Source of the DNA: Triplophysa rosa
Lineage: Eukaryota; Chordata; Actinopteri; Cypriniformes; Nemacheilidae
Direction: 5' to 3'
NCBI RefSeq assembly: GCF_024868665.1
Contig: NC_079891.1
Coordinates: 30,210,665-30,274,664 of the forward strand
Length of the DNA: 64,000 bases
Shown: piece by piece, positions 35,901 to 47,460 of the stretch
How positions within the stretch are numbered: the first letter of the stretch is position 1
Layout of the letters: each line of letters opens with the position of its first letter
Notes under the pieces: generated by a model
What the model saw: only the letters and a program-made list of their open reading frames with translations
Databases searched by the model: none
What the model was told of the DNA's origin: nothing
Translations under genes and position numbers: made by a program

Positions 35901-38900
35901 TATAACACTAATCCCTGACTGCTTTTCAAATGTTTGTCAAGTCAGCAGCTCATATCCGCGGCTCACACATCCAGATGTTCACATCAGTCGGAAAAAAGGA
36001 ATTCTTAACAACGCTTCTCGCTTATCCTATACCTCTCTCGGTTTTTCTTATTTTCCTCTTGGTTTCCATCTCCAGCACCATCTGTTGCCCTCCATCAGCC
36101 CAGTAGGTTCTCTTCGGACAGGACTGATTCATGATTGGCTCTGCGGGGCCGACTCCCGCGGCATTGTGGGAAAAGCCTGACGACTCGATTTGCTTTTCGT
36201 TTTCATAACCTGCAAAAAAGAAGCACATCTCATACCGCCCATATGCCCAGCATGAACCTCATCGACGCAACTTCAAGTGAACGAGTTTGCATTAGCACGG
36301 CCAAATCTCAGCAAAGTCTGCTGATAAAGGACAGGCTTCTTTGTGATATGAGCGTGACGAACGGCACGCTTCAAAGCAGATGAGATGACACGTGCAGCTC
36401 CTACAGATAGCGGCACTGAAGGCCTTTGCTTTTACAGTGCAATTATTTACATGGGGCTTTCTTATCAAAGCAACTTGCAAGAAAGTGCAGACACGGTGTG
36501 GACCGCAATTACCAGAGCGGGTAGATAATGGCATGTCGAAGAAGTGTAAAGAGGAGGCGGAGGTAGACGGCTGGGGTTCCTCATGCCCACACTGAGGTAA
36601 AGGCTTCACGATAACAGGCTCTACAGGCGCTGGTTCACTCTCTGTTTCGGTCAAATCTGATTCCTCTTCTCCTACAGCATCTGTAAAAAACACACCGGAT
36701 GTTAGGGAATAGCGCACCTTTCATTTTGAGAGGAACGAATAACCCTTCAAGACATTCACCATCTGTATGTACATCAGACACGAGGTTTGTTTACCTTCAA
36801 TGTCCTCCGAGGCACTTTCCTGTGGCCCGATGGCCTGATAAACATAAGCGATATCTGCAAAACAGAGAACAGAAGATCAATAAGGCAAACAAATCCAGAC
36901 ACCGAGATGTGAAAGCTGTCTTCTGTTCGGAAACAACAGAACTACAAACATACTCTGTTCCGGCTCGTTCTTCCTGTACACAAAGTAAATGACATCACCG
37001 TTCTGCAGTAAATGCGTCTGTTTCTTCACCAGTTTGGACATGTTTATCACCGTTCCATTGGTGCTGATGGAAACAAACACAGATCATCATCAACTTAGGG
37101 CTTTGCTCACACCTTTGTGTGATGCTAATGACATTTGACTAATGGCCTTTAATGACTTTTATTTTAAGGGACAGTGGAAAAAACAAGAAATAGGCAAAGG
37201 TGTTTGAGAAAAGACACTAGGACTGTGTCCGAGCATGTGCATGAGGGACTGCACTTAAAGGAACAGTTCACCCAAAAATAAAAATTCTCATTTTCTTCGA
37301 GTTGTGCCAAATCTGTATAAATGTATTTGTTGTGATGAACACAGAGAAAGATATTTGGACGAATGCTTGTAACCAAACAGTTCTTGGACCCCTTTAAATA
37401 CCATAGTAGGAAAAATGACTTTATATATTGTTTTGTCCTGTTGAACACAAAAGAAGATATTTTGAAGAATGTAGGAAAGCAAACAGTTCTCAACATTGTC
37501 ATTTTTCCTACTATGGTAGTCAATGGTGGCCAAGAACCGTTTGGATACAACCATTAGTCCAAATATCTTTCTCTGTGTACAACCAAACAAAGAAATGTAT
37601 ACAGGTTTGGAACAACTAGAGAGTGAGTAATTCGTGACAGAATTTTCATATTTGGGTGAACTGTTCATTTTATCCCTTCAAATGACTACAAATGATAGGC
37701 ATGTGTGTGGAAAAATGTGTCTTAAAAAACTTTGCGTATCAGCGGCAAGTTATTATTAAAATGATCGGTGTTCAGCTGAAGAATGAGAATGAGTAAACTA
37801 TGAGAAAATTGAACTTGTCCTTTAATGAGAATAAACAATAAAAATTACGATTACAGCTGCAACAATTACCGAACCATGTAAAGTCAATTAAAGCATTAAA
37901 GCTCCATTTTGCCGAAAACGTTAAACAGACTTTCTCACTCGAATTAGCTGGATAATAATCTACAGGGTACATGACGCTTATACGCATTCAAAACTTATAA
38001 TAGAAATACAGTCACTACACTAGTGTATCTCCAACCACTGGCTGTTAAACAAATTACAACTAATTATTCACGAAAGCAAAGATTAATGTCATGAGGGAAT
38101 TAGATATATATTTGTCTTAGGGCCAGGCCTTTCATTAATTTAATTCACTTTCTAATGTAATTAGAAGTCACTTAGTATAATTTGCTGAGACTCGATAGAA
38201 CTAAACGTTTCATTACTGTTAGTCAGTCCTCTCCACAGTGTTATAATAGATTAACACTCTTTTGTACTTAAACAATTTATAATCATTCAAAATGTTGATA
38301 TTTTAGAGCAAGAACCCAAATTATTTGCCTCATCAATTTATGGAAATAAAACTTTTAATGCAAGACATAACAACAAAAAGGGGACGATACCTCATGTCCT
38401 CCAGCCACACTTTTCCCGAGTTCCGATCTTGAGTGATTTTGCAGTGATCCCCTGAGACCAGTTTATTAGCCGGGAATGAGAGGTCACATCCTACAAACAA
38501 AAGATCTCAGTGAGGTTGAGATGAACAAAGGTGAAGTCAACATGCAAATAAAAACTGACCCTGTTTGCTTTCTAAAAATAATATTCCTGGTTGATTTATA
38601 GATGCTTGCCAATACCAAGAAAAAACACAATCGGCCTTTCCAGTCTTTACATAGAAGTGCAATAGCTTCACATCTGAAACGACTTCATGAACTCCTCCCG
38701 ACCACTTTGCAACTTTCGATCATTTTTCCTCAATATATAAAACCAAGTAACACCTATTTATTTCCTCATTGAATAACACAATCACTTCTTTTTGACAATA
38801 ATGACAATGCTTTTCCATCATCAATTCTGTTCCCATCTTGTCCCACTATGTTCCCTCTCCTATTAAGTTTAAAGTTTATTTGCCATTTGTACTTTTTCAT

Positions 38901-40459
38901 TAAGAATGAGGCCTACTGTAAATATAGTATAGTAGGCAAAATGTTAACATATCGCTGCTGTCCTTCTGAAACCTTGCATCTCCATCATTTTTTTGTCATA
39001 AATCATTATTAGCAGTCACCCTTTATGTTTCTCACATTGATTTGTAAACATCCAACCATTGAAAAGTATTAAAAAGTGCTTGTAAACTTAATCATTTAAA
39101 ATGTACTGTTTTTCCATTTCCTGAAAAGTTGGACAGCCGAGGTTTCGGAAGGACAGCGACGATTTTCATAGTAATAAAACATATCCATTCAACTTCTGAT
39201 TGTAAATCTTGAGCAGACACATGGAATAAAATTAATTAAAGCGGGAAAACAGTCTTCAAGAAACCAGACAGAGTCAAAGGGAAACAATCTTTGCCCGCAC
39301 AAAACAAAAAGACAAAAAACTACTTAATATTCCAAGAGCAAATCTTCAATAGAAGCCTTTGTCATTATTTAGGAGGGGGTACATTTACTGAAGCAAAGAG
39401 TCATTCAGGTCGCTGAATGCATGCAGACACTTCACACACATCAGACACTACCTTATGAGAAAAAATCCTGCAAAAAATAACCACCAACACAAATGTCACA
39501 AAAAATGATTATGAACCACCCCTTGTTGTATCCCATTAAAATCATTATAAAATCATCCCTGCTGAAAAAAACAATAGAACCCCAACAGAAACCATTACAG
39601 AAATTTTAATGGTTTACAATAAAATACCATTATGAACCATGAGATTTTTCCATTAAAAAATGCCTTTTTGTAGTGTGTTTTGGGCATTATTCCAGTAGGA
39701 TTTAACATCCCACCAATAGAATCCATCACATACCAGTAGAACCATTACAGTTTCCATTAAAATCAATACAAATCCCTTTAAAACCAATAAAACCATTATA
39801 ATTTCTTTAATGGCTTCTATTGTTTTTTTCAGCAGGGATGCGAGACTTATTCCAGTAGGATTTAATGGTGTTCTATAACGGCCCTGCTGAAAAAAATCAT
39901 AGAAACCACTAAGGAAGTTGTAATGGTTTTATAGGGATATGTATTGGTTTTAATGGAAACTGTAATGGTTCTACTGGTATGTGATGGATTCTACTGGTGG
40001 GATGTTAAATCCTATTGGAATAATGCCCAAAACACACTACAAAAAGGCATTTTGTAATGGTTTTAATGGAAAAAGCTATTGGTTCATAATGGTGTTTTAA
40101 TGGAAACCATTGGAATTTCTGTAATGGTTTCTATTAGGTTTCTATGGTTTTTTTCAGCAGGGATAACATCACAGCAATAGAACTCATTACCACCATTAGT
40201 TTCCATTAAAACCAATACAATTCCCATTTTAACCATCAAAACCATTAGAATTTCTGTGACGTTTCTTTTGTTTTCAGCAGGCAAACAACACAGATGTCTC
40301 ATTCAAACAGAAACACAAGACTGAACAAAAAACACTAATATAATTGCAATGATTGTAAAAACCTTTTCTTCTGCCCACTGTGCATTCTCGGTTTATAAGC
40401 AAGACTTCAGAAGCAGGAGATGAATCCACTTTCAGCAGTTTACCCCAGGCTTGTGCCAT
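32957..40459 (-). CDS. chfr: E3 ubiquitin ligase CHFR (17 coding exons, 635 residues)
   Basis: Coding exons, 5' to 3': 40363-40459, 38391-38490, 36954-37063, 36795-36854, 36513-36680, 36033-36209, 35531-35687, 35273-35427, 35032-35194, 34735-34871, 34500-34616, 34337-34420, 34189-34259, 33849-33936, 33507-33614, 33348-33420, 32957-32999. All phases close (1908 nt). CHFR ubiquitinates mitotic kinases such as PLK1 and Aurora A and delays entry into metaphase under microtubule stress. An N-terminal FHA domain shows G29-R30, SGDH at 45-48 and STNGT at 66-70. A C3HC4 RING uses C278, C281, C294, H296, C299, C302, C313 and C316. A cysteine-rich region follows, then a C-terminal PBZ poly(ADP-ribose)-binding zinc finger (C606, C612, H619/H620, H626) and the end QTRFKN. 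The start lies in an exon with acceptor at 40481, so a noncoding first exon is expected upstream. Slightly shorter than the human protein (664). Confidence 0.97.
37258..37678. mobile_element. Angel-like foldback MITE in a chfr intron
   Basis: Starts aaaggaacagttcacccaaa and ends gtgacagaattttcatattt and gggtgaactgttc. The internal arms repeat ctactatggtagtcaatggt and its inverse. It gives rise to several spurious frames on both strands. Confidence 0.85.
37679..38390 (-). other. chfr: chfr intron, remainder
   Basis: AT-rich intron sequence between the FHA exons at 36954-37063 and 38391-38490. Nothing else recognised. Confidence 0.6.
39557..39837 (+). mobile_element. MITE copy 1 of an inverted pair
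   Basis: Terminal inverted repeats ccctgctgaaaaaaacaata and tctattgtttttttcagcaggg (trimmed). The body is built from imperfect ccattaaaaccaat-type repeats in both orientations. It contains gtagtgtgttttgggcatta. Confidence 0.85.
39882..40162 (-). mobile_element. MITE copy 2, inverted relative to copy 1
   Basis: Same termini (ccctgctgaaaaaaatcata and gtttttttcagcaggg). The body is the reverse complement of copy 1, including taatgcccaaaacacactac, with moderate divergence. A 44-bp spacer separates the copies. Confidence 0.85.
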
Positions 40460-41136
40460 CTCTTTACCTCACCTGCTCACCTGTAGATGAAGCAAAATCA
40501 TTCATAACTAACGTTATTCGTTTCATAAAGTCACAATTCGCTCGCAATAACGCAAAACAGCTTCCTGATTCTTTTAGTCGTGGGGAAATGTCTTGCATAG
40601 CAATCCGCGCATTCGAAATACTTCCAAAAACATTTCAAACAAAGCATGCATGATTAAAAAACGCAAACATAACATATTTAATCATATGATCTGTATTTGA
40701 TAAACATCATTTCCAACTTCCGACTTAACTCAGCCTGCTAACAGCTAACTGAAACTGCCGACTGGCTCTGTATAAAGCGAAAGCACACGAGAGTAAAATA
40801 ACTCATGTCTGCTAAATGTGCACGTTTTTGTTCACGTCGAACTTTAACAGTTTAGTAGCGATAGAGCGTCTTTCTTTACGCCAGCAACGTAAAAGGGAGC
40901 GATGTTTACGCGAGAAGATGCTAGCTAGCTCACAGTCCCATTGTTTTTGTTGTTAAAACACAACAGCTATAATCGGCATATTCAGATTGTGCTGTATTAC
41001 ATGTACTAACCTAATAAAAGACCGAAAGCAGCCGCAGCATTATCGCATGTTGACTTTAATCCGATATATGTTTTCGTTTCTTTCTTCTGGAGCACTTCCT
41101 GCGTGCAGTGGCATTTCCAGACATCAGCTGATAGTT

Positions 41137-41139
<3 letters not shown>
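40460..41139 (-). promoter_or_regulatory. chfr: chfr 5' leader, probable noncoding exon and promoter region
   Basis: Minus-strand sequence just before the start codon reads gtgagcaggtgaggtaaaga after a good acceptor (ttgcttcatctacag, ending 40481). The leader must therefore continue in a further upstream exon, probably within 40850-41120, where CpG dinucleotides are more frequent. The exact exon and TSS are not visible. Confidence 0.4.

Positions 41140-41213
<74 letters not shown>
41140..41213. repeat. (GA)n microsatellite, about 37 units
   Basis: An uninterrupted GA run of 74 bp just upstream of the chfr promoter region. It creates spurious Arg-Glu repeat frames. Confidence 0.98.
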
Positions 41214-41217
<4 letters not shown>

Positions 41218-41980
41218 GGGAATGGAGGCTGGCAGGGGGTCACCATGCTTCTGTATGGGTTATGTGAAAGCCCTAAACAAAAAGATGTCTCGACTAATGT
41301 CTAGACAGCAGACAATTTCACATATTTCAGCAAAAGCCCACAGATCTAGTCGTGTAATTTATGAGTTTAATATGTATATTATCAGACAAACATATTTTTT
41401 GTCTGGGTAATGTTTAGTTCAGATTGAATCCCATTTTATGAGTATTGTACTTAAAACAACCTTCTGCCTTAAACATCTATTTCTACCTAATCTGACATTT
41501 ATAATCTGACAATATTCCCTTAACAACGTGTTTATTTTACAATACGATACAGTATTTTCACAATTTATATTTAATCTTAAAGCAGCTTTGGAGGAGACGG
41601 TGCCCTCAAATTAAAACAAAGAAAAACGTTTATTTATATAAAGAAAAAGCACACGTTTACATTCATGTGCCATGCTAGACTAGTTACATAAAGTGCGATA
41701 CAAAAACGATTAAAATACTATTTACCCAAAAAATGTAGAATAGATTACAATATGATTATTTAAAATAATGGTAACATTTTAAAATAATTGTTACATTGTA
41801 CAAATCTTCGGTATAAACGGTATAAAAGCTTTTTAAACTGTACAAAATTTAAAAGGCCTATATTTTATATATTCATTACATTATAAAGTTAATTATAAAC
41901 GATGTGATCGGGGCAGCAAGCAAAACATTTTTATTGACATCACAAAATGAAGTGATACTCTCATCCGCAGAAGTAATACA
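41214..41980. other. AT-rich intergenic stretch
   Basis: No gene, element or RNA recognised between the GA repeat and the possible terminal exon at 42.0-42.3 kb. Confidence 0.5.
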
Positions 41981-42019
41981 TATCCATCAGGTGATGTAAG
42001 TTTGTTCTTAATAATATTC

Positions 42020-42275
42020 GAATCAGACTTTATGTGAACTTTATTTACATGAAATGATGTATATTTACATGAAAACAAAACAGTTTTAGGGACAAACTGG
42101 GATACAGCACTGACACGTGTTTTCAGATTTCTTCCCATGGAGGAAGTGCGCACCCCCTTCTCCCCAGGGTCCAGTGAGTAGTCTATATACCACGGAGGAC
42201 CTTTGGGGACCCCCGTCATCATGAGGCCCCAGACAATGTTCCCAGTAATCCCCTTCTGATGACAGCTCTGATTGG
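42020..42275 (-). other. Possible orphan 3'-terminal exon on the minus strand
   Basis: A minus-strand acceptor-like sequence (tttgtttgtccaatcag, ending about 42276) is followed by about 170 nt of GC-richer, coding-like sequence. One frame reads GLMMTGVPKGPPWYIDYSLD and has no stop before the signal; a second frame stops after CQCCIPVCP. A minus-strand AATAAA lies at about 42040-42045. This could be the last exon of an unrecognised gene, a noncoding RNA exon or a pseudogene relic. I recognised no family and no partner exons. Confidence 0.3.
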
Positions 42276-42279
42276 ACAA

Positions 42280-42880
42280 ACAAAATTACACCTGGGTCTT
42301 TGAATAGTATAATGTAAAAAAAAAACACCCTTGTGGCAAAAGCACCTAACTCCCTTGAGAAAAGGAGAGAGAGAGAAAGAGGGAGGGGAGGTGATAACAT
42401 CTTATGTCACTGTGAGAAACTGTCACAGTGTGTGCAAGGTGCAAGACTGTGGTCATTTGCTTTGGCTGTGGTTCTATGGCGAGCTTTCACTTAGCTTTTC
42501 ATAGCCTCTCTTAGATTGAATAGACTGTCTCAGAGGGCTGTGAAGGTGTCTGTGCAGTCTGGCTCTGATAAGGAGAGCTTGTCTGTTCACATTCATTCCT
42601 TGCCAACTCGTGAAGCCTTGCAGTTTACTCTGTAGGGATACGGGATGAGTAACCTGGCAATTGACCACAATTGATGGAGAACCACCCCGTTAACAAATTT
42701 AGGTTCAAAAAATATTTTCAGAACATTCTGGTTGCAGGAACATTGTTGTGGAATGTTTCTGAACATTTTAAATGTCTAGTTTTCTTGATTGTAACATTAT
42801 TTAAAGGTTACAAAAACGTTTTGTGCAACGTTTGACTAACTAGTAGACTTATAAGCTTTCTTCATTTTAATGGATGAATT
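42280..42880. other. Intergenic stretch
   Basis: Moderately GC-rich around 42360-42680, with a GA-rich patch (gagagagagaaagagggagg). No coding frame with splice support was seen. Confidence 0.45.
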
Positions 42881-42888
42881 ATTTATTA

Positions 42889-43170
42889 CAGTGGTTATCA
42901 AACAGGGGACCCCAAGATGGATCCATGGAGGCCACGGTTTTTGTGGCATTTCGTGAAATTTAGAAATGTATCGTAAATTTTGTGCAATCAAACATCAGAA
43001 AAATAAGACCACTCACCAAAAGAATTGATGTTCCAGCATTGTATGATTGTATACGTCTTTGGTTTAATTAAAATGTTAAGTTTAAGATCATAAGTCTTTA
43101 TTTGGAGGGCCACAAAGCAACGCTCCCTACACAACGGCGGCCTTACAACAAAAAAGTTTGAGAACCATTG
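42889..43170. mobile_element. hAT MITE with intact 8-bp target duplication
   Basis: The ends cagtggttatcaaac and gtttgagaaccattg are near-perfect inverses. The target duplication atttatta is exact at 42881-42888 and 43171-43178. Confidence 0.92.
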
Positions 43171-43178
43171 ATTTATTA

Positions 43179-44200
43179 ACTTATAGATTTTGCTTGCTCA
43201 TCCAAGTCTTGTTCTTTTATTTATTTATGTGCTTTCTCACACTCAGTATGCCATTTACAGTTTGACATGTAATGGGGGTTATAGAAATGGATAACATCGT
43301 ATTACAACCAGATTTATTAATATACAGAAATTCCTTGGTCTTGGAAAGCTGACATTTTAGTGACGTATTTCAAACATAATTATATGTTTATTAAACATAA
43401 TTATTTTATTAAACATATTATGCATGGAATTATTATAACCTGCAAATATTTAAAATATATTTGAATAATGTTTAAAATATTTGTACTTTTAAAATGTATG
43501 GGTAAGGCTGGGTAAAAGAACGGCGAAAAGGCTAAAAGATCGTTGAAAGGGGGTTACTACATGTATACATTCCCTGGTAATGAAACAAAAAATTGTAGTT
43601 ATATATTTTTACCACTGGGGGTAGCTGTTAGTCCATGACAGAATAATGCTCGCACATTCGCTCCAGGCCACAATCCAGCAAGATTTAAGAAACATTTTCC
43701 CCGTTTACATATTTTCTTGTAATAAGTTAACAGAATTAAACATTTGTGTAATGTGTAGAGAAACTGATTTGCACATTATTCAAAACCCATGCGTTCACAT
43801 TATTAAACATCATTTGCATTCCCTGAAAGTGCGTTTAAGGATGCAACCTAGAGGCACAACCGTCGGGTCATATCCATAGTCAAAATTACATTTCCAGCTT
43901 ATTATTGCACGTGACTATTTGGCGGTTATTATAGTACTGCGGGTCATTTTCTTTCATTTGTATTCCCACATGTCAAATAATGGGAGAACACCTTTGCATA
44001 ATTTCATTGGCATTTTAAATGTAGCTCTCTGTAAAACGCCGTGTAGGCTACATGCGCATGCGCAGCAGGGTCAGTCTTATCCACACTTCACGTTGTTTGT
44101 TCGTTCACAAATGGACCTAACCAGACCAGTATGAATATCAAAGCTGATCCAGACTGGTGTATGCTGGTTTGGTGCTAATATGAATGATGACGTCTGGTCA
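43179..44200. other. AT-rich intergenic stretch
   Basis: No exon, RNA gene or clear element was recognised. The frame at 43646-43879 has no supporting context. Confidence 0.45.
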
Positions 44201-44375
44201 CCATGCTGAAAAAAACATCAATTCTAATGGTTACATCAGATGTTTACCGTTAAACCCACTACAATTTTGTGCGCTTGGGCCTCATTTCAGTAGGATTTAA
44301 AAGTGTTATACCCACCAGCAGAACCCAACCCATAACCAGTAGAGACCCTTAAAACCAATACAATTGAATCGTTTG
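44201..44375. mobile_element. Diverged relative of the chfr-intron MITE
   Basis: Contains atgctgaaaaaaacatcaat, catttcagtaggatttaaaa and cataaccagtagagaccctt in the same order as the copies at 39557 and 39882. The right end is lost. Confidence 0.5.
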
Positions 44376-44730
44376 AATTTGGCATGTTCAAAAAAGTTTT
44401 AGCTGAATTAAATATTAATATTTTTTTTCAGTGTGGATCACAAGCTATCAAACCCCCTGTCCTTCTTTCACAATTTCTCTACGGCATTGAGAAACAAAGA
44501 AAGAAAACTGAGTCTGAGCAAAGATGGCCCAACATCATTTACAACCCATTCAAAGCTCGCCTGCCCTTCTTTCAAAACGCTTATTAGACTCGGTGAAGGG
44601 AGATTACAAGCAAATAAAATCACTTTAATTGTAATATTGGATTTCACAATAGCCACAGATATGTAATTATGCCCCTCTTAAACTTTTCATTAAAATACCA
44701 TTTGGCACAACAAAGGACACGATGCCGGGG

Positions 44731-44776
44731 CGCACGCCATTTGTGACGGCGCACGCCATTTGTGACGGCGCACAGC
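44731..44776. repeat. Tandem 19-bp repeat, about 2.4 copies
   Basis: The unit cgcacgccatttgtgacgg occurs at 44731-44749 and 44750-44768, followed by a partial third copy. It sits in a unique, GC-richer stretch (44690-45020) with no coding frame. Confidence 0.9.
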
Positions 44777-45242
44777 TTGTAGGTATTAGACATATTTCTC
44801 AGGGAGAGGAAATAATGAGGAAGGCAAATGAAAGCGCAGAAGGATGAGAATGGAATAGCAGGTGAAAGAGCAGCGTTAATTAATGTGAGATTCTCTGCAC
44901 AAACTGCACAGGCACACAAAGACAACAGGAACGGGCCACAGAGCAGTTTCTATTTTTATACGTGACGGTCACTTTATCTCTCACAAACAGCCTCCGAGAG
45001 CGGATTTATGAGACGTGCCTACGTTTGTCGTAATGCAATCCGTGTTTCCTTGTGACCATTCTGTATAAATCACTGCAAAACAGCTAACTGGTTAATACTA
45101 AGAAAAAACTAACACTTAGCTGTTATAGAATGCTTTATAGATATAGATATAGAATCCCCCATTACAAAAAATAATTAAAATTGTGACAAACATAAGAACA
45201 TATTTGAACACTTTCTTTGTAAACATCAACGTTTGAGGAATT

Positions 45243-45508
45243 TAAAGTGATAGTTCACCCAAAAACAAAAGTTCTGTCATCATTTAGCCTCAAGTCATTC
45301 CAAACCTATATGACTTTCTTTCTTCTTCAGGCTAAAATTTTTTTTTTTAAAGAATGATGATAACCAAACAACCACGCATCCCATTGACTATAGACAACAA
45401 ATCACAGAGACATTTCTCAAAATATCTTCTTTTGTGTTCCACAAGAAAGAATCATATACACGACTGAACGACTTGAGGGTAAAAATATGAATAAACTGCA
45501 GAATTTTT
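45243..45508. mobile_element. Angel-like foldback MITE, diverged
   Basis: Starts aaagtgatagttcacccaaa with gttctgtcatcatttagcct. The inner arm aaaatatcttcttttgtgtt matches the family. The right end is decayed (aataaactgcagaattttt). Confidence 0.75.
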
Positions 45509-46760
45509 CTATATTATCTATACCTTTAAGCAACTCTTTCCATGGCCATTTGTTAATAAAATGCATTTTTTCTTTTAAGAATTCAGTCCCCATTTGGAAC
45601 TGTTGACCCCTCTGCATAATCCCATTGGTATGTGTTTAAGATGGCCGACCTTCCGTTACAGCTACATCGAGCCCTCCAAAAAACAAATGGGGTGTCAACG
45701 CATACCTTGTGACTAAAACCAGCGAGCAGAAAGCAAGAGATAAGAAACATTCTTGGGCGACACAGTGACCCATCCTGAAGAGGTTGGGTTTGATAGCAGC
45801 ACTTGTTGTTTTGATGTGTTAAATAGGCGGTTGTCAACAGAAGCCGTTTACTGATGGGTGAGCCACTGAGTGATAGTGGGTTTGTGTCATGATGATAGCT
45901 GGACATCTACACCCACGACCGCACAGTTTTACATAAATATATACAACCTTTCATGTTCGGGTGCGCCATGTTTTCATGTGAAACTCAGTTCCATGGAAAT
46001 GCAAATATTTGAAATGAGAAACATGCCCGGTCAATGCACTCTGCTGACTGGCCAGGCATTTGCGCGGCACAAATGCTTAAGTTAGCACGAGCACAGAGCC
46101 TGCCCTTAAGCTGTGACATTAGTGAACAGGGTGAGATAAGATACGGGGATTGTTATATGTTCATGTGCCGATAAAAGATAAGTGTATTTTTTTCAAAAGC
46201 AGGCAGCCAGACAGTATTTGCCAAAGCAGAGCTTGTTTAATGTCTCTTCGACAGGGGAGGAATGTAGAGCTTTTGAGCCGTAGCCAGTCATCTGCTATCA
46301 TTTAGCCAAGGGTGTGCGTACAGCACCCTCCCACATCCCCTAACACCGATCCTTCAGCTTTGAATGTTGTGCAGGGCCGGCTCAAAAAGCACAGGGTCAA
46401 GTGCAGGGCAGTTTTTAGATGTTTGTTGTTAGTCGTATGTCAAAAGTGAAAGCACACAGATTAAGAGATTTTTTCCCCTTTCCTTCATGCAGTACCAATA
46501 GCACAGATTTGCATCACAGGCCAAGGCCACTTTCCATATGACCGAATGAGTATCACAACAACGGAGAATTTTTATGTTTTCTGAAGAAAGTTGTTATGCT
46601 GTTTTCAGTGGTTGCCAGATGTGGTTGGTAGATATTAACTTGTCTGTATTCTGGTCCATAGACATGGTTCGGATCCCTCCGCTAGTCTTTAGCATTGCAT
46701 TGTTATGGTAAAGTGATAGCTGCACAATTCGTGATGTCATTCATGTCTCTAGAACAAACA
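45509..46760. other. Unique-looking intergenic stretch
   Basis: No element or exon recognised. Base composition is mixed, with a few GC-richer patches near 45640-46100 and 46300-46400. Confidence 0.4.
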
Positions 46761-46764
46761 ACAC

Positions 46765-47460
46765 TGTAAAACTGCTGGGTTATTTTTATATTGAAACCCA
46801 ACCGTTGGGTTATATTAACCAAGAATTGTAGGTTGAAATAACCCAGCAGGTTCATTTACAACCCAAAGGTTGAGTTTGGCACTTTTTGACCCAACGCTGG
46901 GCTGAAAATAACCCGGCATTGTTTTTAGAGAATTCGTATCACAAAGTATGGTTAAGAGTTCAAATTCAGTCTGTAAGAAGTTTGGCCTATAGGTGACATC
47001 CGTTTTTCCAACATTAAACATTTCTAAACATTAAACCTTTCTCATTATGTGCAAGTGGTCTTACACTCCAAAAGATGCTGTAAAATGAGTTATTTTCAAC
47101 CCAACATTGGGTCAAAAATGGACAGGTTAATGGTTGTAAATTAACCTGTTTCGGGTCTAATATGAACATTTGTTAACTTTGTTATAAAGTTGTATTTGTT
47201 AACATTAGTAAATTCATTAGTTAACATGAATTGACAATGAGCAATATCATTTTCAGCATTTGTTCATCTTTAATGTTGGTTAATGGCAATATAATTGTTC
47301 ATGTTAGTTCACTGTGCATTAACTAATGTTAACAGTTACGACTTTTGCTAAAAAAAATTATTAGTAAATGCTGAAATAAACATGTTGTAGAGGTGTTGCT
47401 CATTGTTAAATCCTGTTAGTTAATGCATTAACTAATGTTAACAAATTTTGTGTTATCTTA
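46765..47460. mobile_element. Cluster of short fish MITE-like repeats
   Basis: 46765-46930 carries repeated aaccca/tgggtt motifs in inverted arrangement (ctgctgggttatttttatat on the left, gggctgaaaataacccggca on the right). 47090-47160 repeats acccaacattgggtc-type sequence. 47160-47450 is rich in gttaacattag and aactaatgttaac in both orientations, as in a common cyprinid repeat. Confidence 0.55.

Larger units (their letters stand above)
38491..40362 (-). other. chfr: chfr intron between first and second coding exons
   Basis: The part nearest 38491-39550 is AT-rich without recognised features. The rest is occupied by an inverted pair of MITEs (39557-40162) and a degraded third copy up to about 40282. 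Confidence 0.65.

Noticed and set aside
36402..36512. Extension of the chfr exon beyond 36513
   Set aside because: The frame stays open, but the donor gtaatt after CTCTG gives the phase required by the next exon.
37164..37668. Frames of 126-128 codons in a chfr intron
   Set aside because: They are translations of the Angel foldback element, which gives similar frames at its other copies.
41138..41410. 90-codon frame of Arg-Glu repeats
   Set aside because: It is only the GA microsatellite read as codons.
44731..44776. CRISPR-like direct repeats
   Set aside because: Copies are directly adjacent without spacers and the DNA is vertebrate.
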